Origin: Methylococcaceae bacterium
Lineage (GTDB): Bacteria; Pseudomonadota; Gammaproteobacteria; Methylococcales; UBA1147
DNA length: 5,682 nt
Assembly (NCBI GenBank): GCA_022616595.1
Contig: JAKEEL010000293.1
Coordinates: 1-5,682, forward strand
Direction of reading: 5' to 3'
Part shown: in pieces, positions 1 to 5,590 of the stretch
Layout: each line of letters opens with the position of its first letter
Numbering within the stretch: the stretch's first letter is position 1
Notes under the pieces: model-generated
What the model saw: only the letters and a program-made list of their open reading frames with translations
Database searches by the model: none
Told to the model about the DNA's origin: nothing
Position numbers and translations under genes: made by a program

Positions 1-900
1 CCGCCCGTCCTCCGGGCAGTTCTGGAACGCATTCCGGCATCCGCATCGCCGATGGATATGCTGCGGACGGCCTGTTCGATGCTCGGCACGCTGGAACCCG
101 AGGAATCGCCGACGGAAAGCCATGCACAAAGAATCACGGATCGCCTGCTCGCGGTTTTTCCGGCAATTCTCGCGTACTGGCACCATTTTGGCTGTTCCGG
201 GAAACGGATTGAACCCGGCAGTGACGAACCTACAATAGCCGGTTACATTCTACATAAAATACTGGGCGATCGGCCCGACGAGTTCCGGCGCAGGGCGATG
301 GATGTGGCCTTGATCTTGTACGCCGAGCACGAGTTCAATGCCTCGACCTTCAACGCGCGGGTCTGCGCCGCGACCCTGTCCGATACCTGGTCGGCGGTCA
401 CGGGTGCCATCGGGACCCTGAAAGGTCCGCTGCACGGCGGCGCGAACGAAGCCGCGATGGCCTTCATCGAACGCTTCGATACACCCGACGCCGCGGTCGA
501 GGAGGTCAAACGGCTGCTCGACAGGCATGTCAAAATCATGGGCTTCGGCCACGCGGTCTATAAAAGCAAGGATCCGCGCAACCCGGTCATCAAGGATTGG
601 GCGCAAAAGCTCGCGCAGGATCGCGAACAGATCCAGCAGTTCCAGGTGGCCGAAGCGATCGAGAAGGTCATGCAGGAAAGGAAAAAGCTGTTTGCGAATC
701 TGGATTTCTACAGCGCCTGCGCCTATCATTTTCTCGGCATTCCAACCCGCCTCTTCACTCCGCTGTTTGTCTGCTCGCGGGTCGCCGGATGGGGCGCGCA
801 TATCGCCGAGCAGCGCGGCGATAACCGCTTGATCCGGCCCGGAGCAACCTACACAGGCCCACAGCGCCGCGGTTTCATAGCGCTCGCGGAACGCGGCTGA
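1..900 (+). CDS. prpC: 2-methylcitrate synthase, 5' end cut by window edge
   Basis: Condenses propionyl-CoA with oxaloacetate to 2-methylcitrate and CoA, the entry step of the methylcitrate cycle, in the cytoplasm. The reading frame is open from base 1, so the 299 visible residues are the C-terminal part; enteric PrpC is about 389 residues, so roughly 90 are missing. The Met at 52 is internal, because the codons before it (ending IPASASPMD) match the conserved LPxSAHPMD region. Citrate synthase landmarks are present: GPLHGGANE with the catalytic His at visible residue 145, GFGHAVY with His 184, and the catalytic Asp 235 in ANLDFYSA. RVAGWGAHIAEQ and the LIRPGATYTGP ending also fit the family. 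The choice of methylcitrate over plain citrate synthase rests on overall resemblance to PrpC (LYAEHEFNASTF, YxGP tail) and on the adjacent prpD. It ends 10 bases before prpD, so co-transcription is likely. The family identification is firm; substrate preference is inferred. Confidence 0.94.
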   Translation, partial: PPVLRAVLERIPASASPMDMLRTACSMLGTLEPEESPTESHAQRITDRLLAVFPAILAYWHHFGCSGKRIEPGSDEPTIAGYILHKILGDRPDEFRRRAMDVALILYAEHEFNASTFNARVCAATLSDTWSAVTGAIGTLKGPLHGGANEAAMAFIERFDTPDAAVEEVKRLLDRHVKIMGFGHAVYKSKDPRNPVIKDWAQKLAQDREQIQQFQVAEAIEKVMQERKKLFANLDFYSACAYHFLGIPTRLFTPLFVCSRVAGWGAHIAEQRGDNRLIRPGATYTGPQRRGFIALAERG

Positions 901-910
901 ATTCCGGCCC

Positions 911-2338
911 ATGACTGGAAAGAAAGCTCCCGACAAGCTGTTCGGCGACATCGCGGATTATGTATTGAGCCCTCCGTGTGCCATCGCGGAAGTCCGCAAC
1001 ATCGCAGGGTATTGCCTCATGGATTCCCTGGGTTGCGCATTGCTGGCACTCGAAGATCCCGATTGCACCCGGCTGCTCGGACCGCTGGTTCCCGGCGCAG
1101 ACCTGGAAACCGGCACCCGGGTGCCCGGAACGTCTTATCGCCTGGACCCCGTGCAAGCCGCATTCAATATCGGCGCGATGGTCCGCTGGCTGGATTTCAA
1201 CGACACCTGGCTCGCGGCCGAGTGGGGGCATCCCTCGGACAACCTGGCCGCGATCCTCGCGGTATCCGATTATCTCTGCCGCAACGCCTCCGAACCGGAG
1301 CTTGCCTCGGTCACGATCGCGGATATTTTATCGGCGATGATCAAAGCCTATGAAATTCAGGGGGTCATCGCGCTCGAGAATTCCTTCAACCGGGCCGGTC
1401 TGGACCATGTGCTGCTGGTGCGCGCGGCGAGCGCGGCGGTCGTGACCGGCTTGCTCGGCGGAGGACGCAGCGAAATCATCAGCGCGCTATCGAATGCCTG
1501 GGTCGACGGCGGGGCTTTACGAATCTACCGCCACGGAACCAATACGGGTTCCAGGAAATGCTGGGCGGCCGGAGACGCCGCGAGCCGCGCGGTCCGCCTC
1601 GCACTGCTCGCGATGCGCGGCGAACCCGGCTACGAACGCGCGCTGTCGGACCCGGATTGGGGATTTTGTCGGGTCCTTTTTCGCGGGAAACCTTTCCAGA
1701 TCGACCGGCCCTTCGGCACCTACGTGATGGAGAACATTCTGTTCAAGGTATCGTACCCGGCCGAATTCCACGGTCAGACCGCGGTCGAGGCCGCGATCCG
1801 ATTGCATCCCGAGGTCTCAGGGCGGCTCGATGCGGTCCGCCGCGTGGTCATCGAGACTCAGGAATCCGGATTCCGGATCATCCACAAGGAAGGGCCTCTA
1901 AGGAATCCCTCGGACCGCGATCACTGCCTGCAATACATGGTCGCCGTGGCCTTGATTTACGGGGACCTGAAAAGCGGACACTACGGCGACCGGATCGCTT
2001 CCGATCCGCGCATCGAAAGCCTTCGGAACAAGATGGAGGTCATCGAGAATCCGGACTTCAGCCGCGACTATCTGGACCCTCGAAAACGCTCGATCGCGAA
2101 TTCCGTGCAGGTTTTCTTCTCGGACGGGACTTGCACCGGAAAGGTCCTGATCGAGTATCCGCTCGGACACAGAAGAAGGCGCGGTGAGGCGATCCCGTTG
2201 CTCAAACAGAAATTTGCAGCGAATCTGGCAAGCCGCGTGCCGGAACGTCGCTGCGGCGAGATCCTGAGGTTGTTTGAAAACCGCATGCACCTCGAAAAAA
2301 CTCCGGTCAGGGAGTTCCTCGATCTATTCGTAGTCTGA
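911..2338 (+). CDS. prpD: 2-methylcitrate dehydratase (MmgE/PrpD family)
   Basis: Dehydrates 2-methylcitrate to 2-methyl-cis-aconitate, the step after PrpC; this family needs no iron-sulfur cluster. The 475 residues compare with about 483 in E. coli PrpD, and the similarity runs end to end. Hallmark blocks are DPVQAAFNIGAM (79-90), RWLDFNDTWLAAEWGHPSDN (92-111), EIQGVIALENSFNR (148-161), LDHVLLV (164-170), SRKCWAAGDA (214-223), PAEFHGQTAVEAA (283-295) and DRDHCLQYMVA. By analogy with the MmgE/PrpD fold (as in cis-aconitate decarboxylase), the likely active-site residues are Asp 95 or 98, His 107, His 166, Lys 216 and His 287, all intact. The ATG at 911 is the only sensible start: the frame has no nearer upstream start and the N-terminal length fits the family. 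No clear Shine-Dalgarno sequence precedes it, so translation may be coupled to prpC, which ends 10 bases upstream. No prpB or regulator lies in view. The alternative, a general MmgE/PrpD enzyme, is unlikely given this identity and the prpC neighbour. Confidence 0.96.
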   Translation: MTGKKAPDKLFGDIADYVLSPPCAIAEVRNIAGYCLMDSLGCALLALEDPDCTRLLGPLVPGADLETGTRVPGTSYRLDPVQAAFNIGAMVRWLDFNDTWLAAEWGHPSDNLAAILAVSDYLCRNASEPELASVTIADILSAMIKAYEIQGVIALENSFNRAGLDHVLLVRAASAAVVTGLLGGGRSEIISALSNAWVDGGALRIYRHGTNTGSRKCWAAGDAASRAVRLALLAMRGEPGYERALSDPDWGFCRVLFRGKPFQIDRPFGTYVMENILFKVSYPAEFHGQTAVEAAIRLHPEVSGRLDAVRRVVIETQESGFRIIHKEGPLRNPSDRDHCLQYMVAVALIYGDLKSGHYGDRIASDPRIESLRNKMEVIENPDFSRDYLDPRKRSIANSVQVFFSDGTCTGKVLIEYPLGHRRRRGEAIPLLKQKFAANLASRVPERRCGEILRLFENRMHLEKTPVREFLDLFVV

Positions 2339-2360
2339 AGCGATTCGGTTGATCGATATC

Positions 2361-2383
2361 AAGGATTCCTCTTTGGAACCCTT
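2361..2383 (+). terminator. hairpin after prpD, possible weak terminator
   Basis: Arms AAGGATTCC (2361-2369) and GGAACCCTT (2375-2383) pair at 8 of 9 positions around a 5-base loop, 22 bases past the prpD stop. A second possible stem follows, CCGGCC (2386-2391) with GGCCGG (2404-2409). Neither is followed by a T-tract, so an intrinsic terminator is not established; the structures could instead protect the prpCD mRNA 3' end or assist factor-dependent termination. The rest of the 2339-2457 spacer shows nothing I can name. Confidence 0.3.
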
Positions 2384-2457
2384 CACCGGCCTCTGGATTT
2401 CCCGGCCGGCTGACGTCCGGGGTTCAGACAATGAAGGTCCGGCGCGGAATAGTCGGC

Positions 2458-2485
2458 TTGCCATTGCTCTTAGTATAAGTACAAT
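2458..2485 (+). promoter_or_regulatory. predicted sigma-70 type promoter of brnTA
   Basis: TTGCCA (2458-2463, 5 of 6 to the -35 consensus), a 16-base spacer and TACAAT (2480-2485, 5 of 6 to the -10 consensus). The predicted transcription start is at about 2491-2493, which coincides with the brnT ATG at 2492. An overlapping TATAAG (2474-2479) is a competing -10 but has no good -35 at 16-18 bases. Position just before a self-contained toxin-antitoxin pair supports the call; it is a prediction from sequence only. Confidence 0.5.
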
Positions 2486-2493
2486 GTACGTAT
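2475..2493. promoter_or_regulatory. inverted repeat over the -10 box and brnT start, candidate BrnA operator
   Basis: The core GTACA-A-TGTAC (2479-2489) is a perfect inverted repeat about A2484. Extending outward to 2475 and 2493, 8 of 9 base pairs are symmetric, the only mismatch being A2478/G2490. It covers the predicted -10 box and touches the ATG, so a bound dimer would block RNA polymerase. BrnTA modules are known to be autorepressed through the DNA-binding antitoxin BrnA, alone or with BrnT. That this repeat is the binding site is inference. Confidence 0.45.
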
Positions 2494-2785
2494 GAACGAA
2501 CTCGGTTTTGAATGGGATCGGAAGAAAGGCGAGTCTAACGTCAAAAAGCATGGCGTATCTTTCGATGAGGCTCGCACGGTCTTTTATGACGAACATGCGA
2601 TCCAATTCTACGACCCTGACCATTCGGATGAAGAAGACCGCTTCATTCTGCTCGGACAGAGCTTTAAACCACAGATACTCGTCGTTTGCCATTGTGTTCG
2701 AACGAGCGAAACCATTGTCCGCATTATTCCCGCGAGAAAAGCGGACAAAGACGAGGCACGAGAATATTGGAAGCAGAGAACATGA
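2492..2785 (+). CDS. brnT: BrnT family type II toxin (DUF497), ribonuclease-like
   Basis: Toxin of a BrnT/BrnA module. Characterised BrnT is a small RelE-like ribonuclease that stops translation and growth under stress until bound by BrnA. The 97 residues match the usual family length. Family marks are FEWD (6-9), the Asn-rich turn into KKHGVSFDEA (18-27), DPDHSDEEDRF (41-51), the ILLGQS strand and the closing VRIIPARKA (76-84) followed by an acidic-basic helix ending EYW. The frame has no other plausible start, and none of the conserved core lies upstream. No Shine-Dalgarno sequence precedes the ATG, and the predicted transcription start falls on it, so the mRNA may be leaderless. Its stop overlaps the brnA start (ATGA), giving the toxin-first order normal for this family. 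G+C of about 47-50% is below its neighbours, consistent with horizontal acquisition. Nothing looks truncated; activity is inferred from the family. Confidence 0.93.
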   Translation: MNELGFEWDRKKGESNVKKHGVSFDEARTVFYDEHAIQFYDPDHSDEEDRFILLGQSFKPQILVVCHCVRTSETIVRIIPARKADKDEAREYWKQRT

Positions 2786-3003
2786 GAGACCATTACGATT
2801 TTTCCAACATGAAAGGCCGAAAAAATCCTTTTATCAAGTACCTGAAACAACCCGTCACAATGCGGCTGGACCGGGATACCGTGGCCTATTTCAAGTCGAT
2901 GGCTGTAGAAATGGGCCTTCCTTACCAGAGTCTGATCAATTTATACCTGCGTGATTGCGCGATACACCATCGCAAACTCAAACTGGACTGGGCTTCCGAA
3001 TAA
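2782..3003 (+). CDS. brnA: BrnA family antitoxin, ribbon-helix-helix DNA-binding protein
   Basis: Antitoxin that binds and neutralises BrnT and, in the family, represses the shared promoter. The protein has 73 residues. The N-terminal part MRDHYDFSNMKGRKNPF is the family's variable, toxin-wrapping region. From about residue 24, VTMRLDRDTVAYFK supplies the ribbon strand and first helix, and GLPYQSLINLYLRDCA (45-60) the second helix of a ribbon-helix-helix domain. The ATG at 2782 is chosen over an in-frame ATG at 2686 because the earlier one lies deep inside brnT, whereas 2782 gives the family length, an ATGA overlap with the brnT stop and a GGAAG ribosome-binding-type sequence (2769-2773) 8 bases upstream. 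The overlap implies translational coupling. A 60-base sample (2881-2940) has 47% G+C, like brnT. A strong hairpin follows the stop. Confidence 0.93.
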   Translation: MRDHYDFSNMKGRKNPFIKYLKQPVTMRLDRDTVAYFKSMAVEMGLPYQSLINLYLRDCAIHHRKLKLDWASE

Positions 3004-3036
3004 CCCTGAGCCCGCGCCCATGAGCCGGTCACGATG

Positions 3037-3062
3037 CGGGGCGGGTTATTCAACCCGCCCCG
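3037..3062 (+). terminator. 11-bp GC-rich hairpin after brnA
   Basis: CGGGGCGGGTT (3037-3047) and AACCCGCCCCG (3052-3062) pair perfectly around an ATTC loop, 33 bases past the brnA stop. The stem is strong but the following bases (AACATCTT) are a poor T-tract, so termination may be partial. Location after the toxin-antitoxin unit makes a terminator the simplest reading; a dispersed repeat palindrome is the alternative. Confidence 0.55.
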
Positions 3063-3098
3063 AACATCTTCCCCTAAGACCGGGCAGCGTTGAAAGGT

Positions 3099-3129
3099 AC
3101 GGGACGGGATGAAAATCCCGTCCCGTTTT
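3099..3129 (+). terminator. 12-bp hairpin with GAAA tetraloop and short T-tract
   Basis: ACGGGACGGGAT (3099-3110) and ATCCCGTCCCGT (3115-3126) pair perfectly around a GAAA tetraloop, a particularly stable loop, and run into TTTT (3126-3129). This is the better intrinsic terminator of the two hairpins after brnA. A possible outer helix, GGGCAG (3082-3087) with CTGCCC (3139-3144), encloses it, which could mean a larger folded RNA. It may be a second terminator for brnTA, the end of a small transcript, or a leader element for the metal exporter. Confidence 0.6.
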
Positions 3130-3300
3130 GCAGCCAGCCTGCCCTGTGCTCCACCCGATCACTCTTCCGATCTTGCGGAAGAGCGAAGCAACGCGTAATG
3201 TTTTTCGACGTGCAGACAATTCGCACGGCCCGGACTCGAAGCTGGCATCACCGCTTTGCAAGCCGGCTCGGATGCATCAAACGCAGAGATCAGAATCCTC
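3130..3300. other. gene-free leader region before the metal exporter
   Basis: With 3004-3129 this makes a 297-base stretch without a convincing gene. Open frames here are short and have no family resemblance. It holds one perfect 8-bp hairpin (3162-3183). A weak promoter-like pair, TTGCGG (3173-3178) and TAATGT (3196-3201) spaced 17 bases, matches consensus at only 3 of 6 positions each and is not called. I see no Zur- or MerR-type operator, though the gene's likely promoter must lie here. Confidence 0.4.
3162..3183. repeat. 8-bp perfect inverted repeat with adapter-like sequence
   Basis: CTCTTCCG (3162-3169) and CGGAAGAG (3176-3183) are perfect reverse complements around ATCTTG. The 12 bases at 3162-3173, CTCTTCCGATCT, equal the 3' end of the widely used Illumina adapter, and CGGAAGAGC (3176-3184) equals part of its reverse complement. 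It may be a natural hairpin in the leader or a sequencing/assembly remnant. Confidence 0.5.
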
Positions 3301-4206
3301 ATGTCAGGCGCCCGCCATCACCACCCTGCTCCCGATTACAACCGCGCATTCGCGATCGGAATAGTATTGAACCTCGCTTTCCTGATCCTCGAAACATTCT
3401 ACGGAATCGTCGCCGATTCGCTCGCTCTGATCGCCGATGCGGGACACAATCTGACCGACGTTTTAAGCCTGATCCTGGCCTGGGCGGCGAGTCGTCTGGC
3501 CAACCGCAAACCGACGCAAAGACATACCTATGGCTTGCAGCGGGCAACGATCCTCGCGCCCCTGTTCAGTGCGATTCTGCTGCTGATGGTCATGGGCGGG
3601 ATGGGCTGGGAGGCGGTGGTTCGCCTGCGCCAGCCGGTCACGGTGGAAAGCGAGATCATGATCCTCGTCGCCTCGGTCGGGGTGTTCATCAATGCGGCGA
3701 CCGCGATGCTGTTCGCGCGGGACCAGAAGCGCGACTTGAATATCAAGGGCGCCTATCTGCATATGCTGGCCGACGCGGCGGTCTCGATCGGCGTCGTGCT
3801 GGCCGGAGCCGTGATCCTGCTGAGCGGTGAACTCTGGGTGGACCCCGTGATCAGTCTGGCGATCGTAGCCGTGATCCTGCACGGTTCCTGGACTCTGTTG
3901 TCGGATTCACTGCTTCTCGCGATGGATGCGGTTCCCGGAAGCATCGACCTCCTGGAGGTTCGGGATTATCTCTTGTCTCTGCCCGGCGTCGCTTCGCTGC
4001 ATGACTTGCATATCTGGGGAATGAGTACCACGGAAGCGGCTCTGACCGCTCATCTGGTGATCCCGGCCGGCGAACCGGACGACGCTTTTCTGCACCGGAT
4101 CGCCTTTGAACTGCATGAACGCTTCGGCATCGGGCACTCGACGATCCAAGTCGAAAACGGGAACCATGACCCGGAATGCGTATTGGCGCCCGATGACCGG
4201 GCATGA
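3301..4206 (+). CDS. cation diffusion facilitator metal exporter (CzcD/ZitB-like, probably Zn2+)
   Basis: Inner-membrane antiporter that expels divalent metal, most likely zinc and perhaps Cd or Co, in exchange for protons. The 301-residue protein has six predicted membrane segments at about 16-36, 41-63, 83-103, 117-138, 149-174 and 179-200, then a cytoplasmic C-terminal domain (about 215-285) with LPGVASLHDLHIWGMSTTE. The metal-site motifs HxxxD occur in segment 2 (His 49, Asp 53 in GHNLTD) and segment 5 (His 154, Asp 158 in HMLAD); this pairing is typical of zinc-type members, whereas manganese-type members use DxxxD. HHH at residues 6-8 may help gather metal. The ATG at 3301 is preferred to an in-frame TTG at 3256 because it gives a typical short N-terminus and has AGAGA (3285-3289) upstream. 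It appears monocistronic, convergent with the MATE gene. Exact metal is inferred. Confidence 0.93.
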   Translation: MSGARHHHPAPDYNRAFAIGIVLNLAFLILETFYGIVADSLALIADAGHNLTDVLSLILAWAASRLANRKPTQRHTYGLQRATILAPLFSAILLLMVMGGMGWEAVVRLRQPVTVESEIMILVASVGVFINAATAMLFARDQKRDLNIKGAYLHMLADAAVSIGVVLAGAVILLSGELWVDPVISLAIVAVILHGSWTLLSDSLLLAMDAVPGSIDLLEVRDYLLSLPGVASLHDLHIWGMSTTEAALTAHLVIPAGEPDDAFLHRIAFELHERFGIGHSTIQVENGNHDPECVLAPDDRA

Positions 4207-4231
4207 GGACCCGGGACTGGATTCGGACCAA

Positions 4232-4255
4232 TGCGGCCCGGCGGGTTCGGCCGCA
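4232..4255. terminator. possible shared terminator between convergent genes
   Basis: TGCGGCC (4232-4238) and GGCCGCA (4249-4255) pair perfectly around a 10-base loop inside the 63-base gap between the two convergent transporter genes. Neither strand shows a good T-tract after the stem, so this is a weak candidate based mainly on location. Confidence 0.3.
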
Positions 4256-4269
4256 GTAAAGATCGGCTG

Positions 4270-5577
4270 TCAAACCCGTATGGTTTGCCAGCCTCCGCGC
4301 AGCACCACCGACCATTTACCGGCCGCCTTGATCAGGGTGCTGATATTGATGATCCACCAGATCCCTGCGGGACCCCATCCGAGGTGGATCGCGAGATACC
4401 AGGCGAACGGAATCCGCAAAATGTTCCATGGAGCGGACCACCACAGGATCGGCCGGGTGTCTCCGGATCCTTCCAGCACCCCTTCGGCCAGACTTTCATA
4501 GGCAACGAAAAGCTGTGAAAACGCGAGCACCCGTGCGTAAAGAATCGCCTCGCGCAGGACTTCGGGATCGTCGCTGAAAATACCGCACAAGGGCTCGGCC
4601 CCGAACCAAAAAATCAAGGCCGCCGATAGACCCAGCACGCTCATCAGCGGAACGGCCAGACGAATCGTGCGCTTGGCCTGGTCCAGGCGCCGGGCTCCGA
4701 GATAGCGTCCGATCAGGCTCGCGACCCCGAGCGACAGTCCCCAGAAAACCGGCCAGGTAAAACCCTCCAGGGCCGAATAGCCGATCCCGAGCGCGGCATT
4801 GACCGCGGGTCCGAGAGGCGATATCGCGAAGCGCAGCAAGGCCCAGTACACCAAGGCATACAAGGCGATGCCCCAGCTCAGCGGTAAGCCGATGCGGATC
4901 ATCCTGCGCAGGGAACGGTCGGGACGGAAATCCCGGAGACCTGGACGAAACTGCCGCCAGAGCAACCAGAATCCGAGCGACACGGCGACCCCGCGGCTGA
5001 TCCCGGTCGCGATTGCCGCGCCCGCGATGCCGTATTCCAGCCGGTATATGAACACAGGGTTCAACACGATATTCAGGATCGTCGCAATCAATTGCAGGAC
5101 CATGACCAGCGCGGTCCGCCCGACCGCGATGAATACCGCATCGATCAGCGGAGCCAGCACCAATGGAAATCCAACGATCGCAAGCCATCGCAGGTATTCC
5201 GCGGCCAGGACCAGTACATCCTCGCGCAACCCGAGTCCCCGGCAGATCCAGGGCGCGCCAAAGCCCATTACGATCAGGACTCCGGTGCCGATCGTGACCG
5301 ACCCGGTCAGCGCATTCGCAACGATCCGCCGGCGTTCATCGAAATCGCAGGCCCCGGTCGTCCGCGCCACGAGCGGGCCGGCGCCGGAAGCGACCACCGA
5401 ATAAATCGCGAACAGGCCGATCAGAATGAAGGTACAGGACCCGACCGCCGCCTGTGCCTCCCTGCCCAGCCACTGCACCGAATATTGATCGATTACCTTG
5501 AACGCATTGTTCAGCAGTACGGAGGCCGCAGCCGGGATCGCGAGTCGTAGCAGCTCCCGCAGGGAAACCGGATTCAA
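4270..5577 (-). CDS. MATE family efflux transporter (NorM/DinF-like)
   Basis: Inner-membrane exporter of the multidrug and toxic compound extrusion family, which uses a sodium or proton gradient to expel cationic drugs and metabolites. The 435 residues suit the 12-helix fold. Two homologous halves are visible: LRLAIPAAASVLLNNAFKVIDQ (first 20 begin at residue 10) and IRIGLPLSWGIALYALVYW (227-245). Family marks include Pro 15, Asp 30 in the first helix, ILNIVLNPVFIY (167-178) followed by GIAGAAIATG (183-192), SLIGRYLGARR (287-297) and VLEGSGDTRPI (367-377). The start is TTG at 5577: the frame meets a stop upstream with no ATG or GTG between, and the resulting N-terminus has the usual length before the first helix. 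There is no clear ribosome-binding sequence; an upstream frame ends 13 bases before, so coupled translation is plausible. Substrate cannot be told from sequence. Confidence 0.92.
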   Translation of the reverse strand: MNPVSLRELLRLAIPAAASVLLNNAFKVIDQYSVQWLGREAQAAVGSCTFILIGLFAIYSVVASGAGPLVARTTGACDFDERRRIVANALTGSVTIGTGVLIVMGFGAPWICRGLGLREDVLVLAAEYLRWLAIVGFPLVLAPLIDAVFIAVGRTALVMVLQLIATILNIVLNPVFIYRLEYGIAGAAIATGISRGVAVSLGFWLLWRQFRPGLRDFRPDRSLRRMIRIGLPLSWGIALYALVYWALLRFAISPLGPAVNAALGIGYSALEGFTWPVFWGLSLGVASLIGRYLGARRLDQAKRTIRLAVPLMSVLGLSAALIFWFGAEPLCGIFSDDPEVLREAILYARVLAFSQLFVAYESLAEGVLEGSGDTRPILWWSAPWNILRIPFAWYLAIHLGWGPAGIWWIINISTLIKAAGKWSVVLRGGWQTIRV

Positions 5578-5590
5578 GCGCGGAGCACGG

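Noticed and set aside
250..951. Minus-strand open frame of 233 codons opposite prpC
   Set aside because: It lies antisense to a gene with clear citrate synthase motifs; long antisense frames are expected in GC-rich coding DNA and its translation resembles no family I know.
1558..2187. Plus-strand open frame of 209 codons inside prpD
   Set aside because: Arg/Pro/Gly-rich out-of-frame translation of prpD, which is continuously conserved in the other frame.
2474..2479. TATAAG as the brnTA -10 box
   Set aside because: No acceptable -35 hexamer lies 16-18 bases upstream, whereas TACAAT at 2480 pairs with TTGCCA at proper spacing.
2686..2781. Upstream in-frame ATG extending brnA by 32 codons
   Set aside because: The extension lies wholly within conserved brnT sequence and exceeds the usual BrnA length; the ATG at 2782 overlaps the brnT stop and has a better ribosome site.
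3256..3300. TTG start adding 15 codons to the metal exporter
   Set aside because: The added residues are not typical of the family and no ribosome site precedes the TTG; the ATG at 3301 gives a normal N-terminus.
3090..3830. Plus-strand open frame of 246 codons overlapping the exporter's start
   Set aside because: It runs through a strong terminator hairpin and out of frame through the metal exporter, with Arg/Asp/Pro-rich composition typical of a shadow frame.
4496..5188. Minus-strand open frame of 230 codons overlapping the MATE gene
   Set aside because: Out-of-frame reading of a clear membrane transporter; the translation has no membrane pattern or known motif.
4799..5404. Plus-strand open frame of 201 codons antisense to the MATE gene
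   Set aside because: Shadow of the transporter codons, Arg/Ser/Thr/Pro-rich with no recognisable domain.
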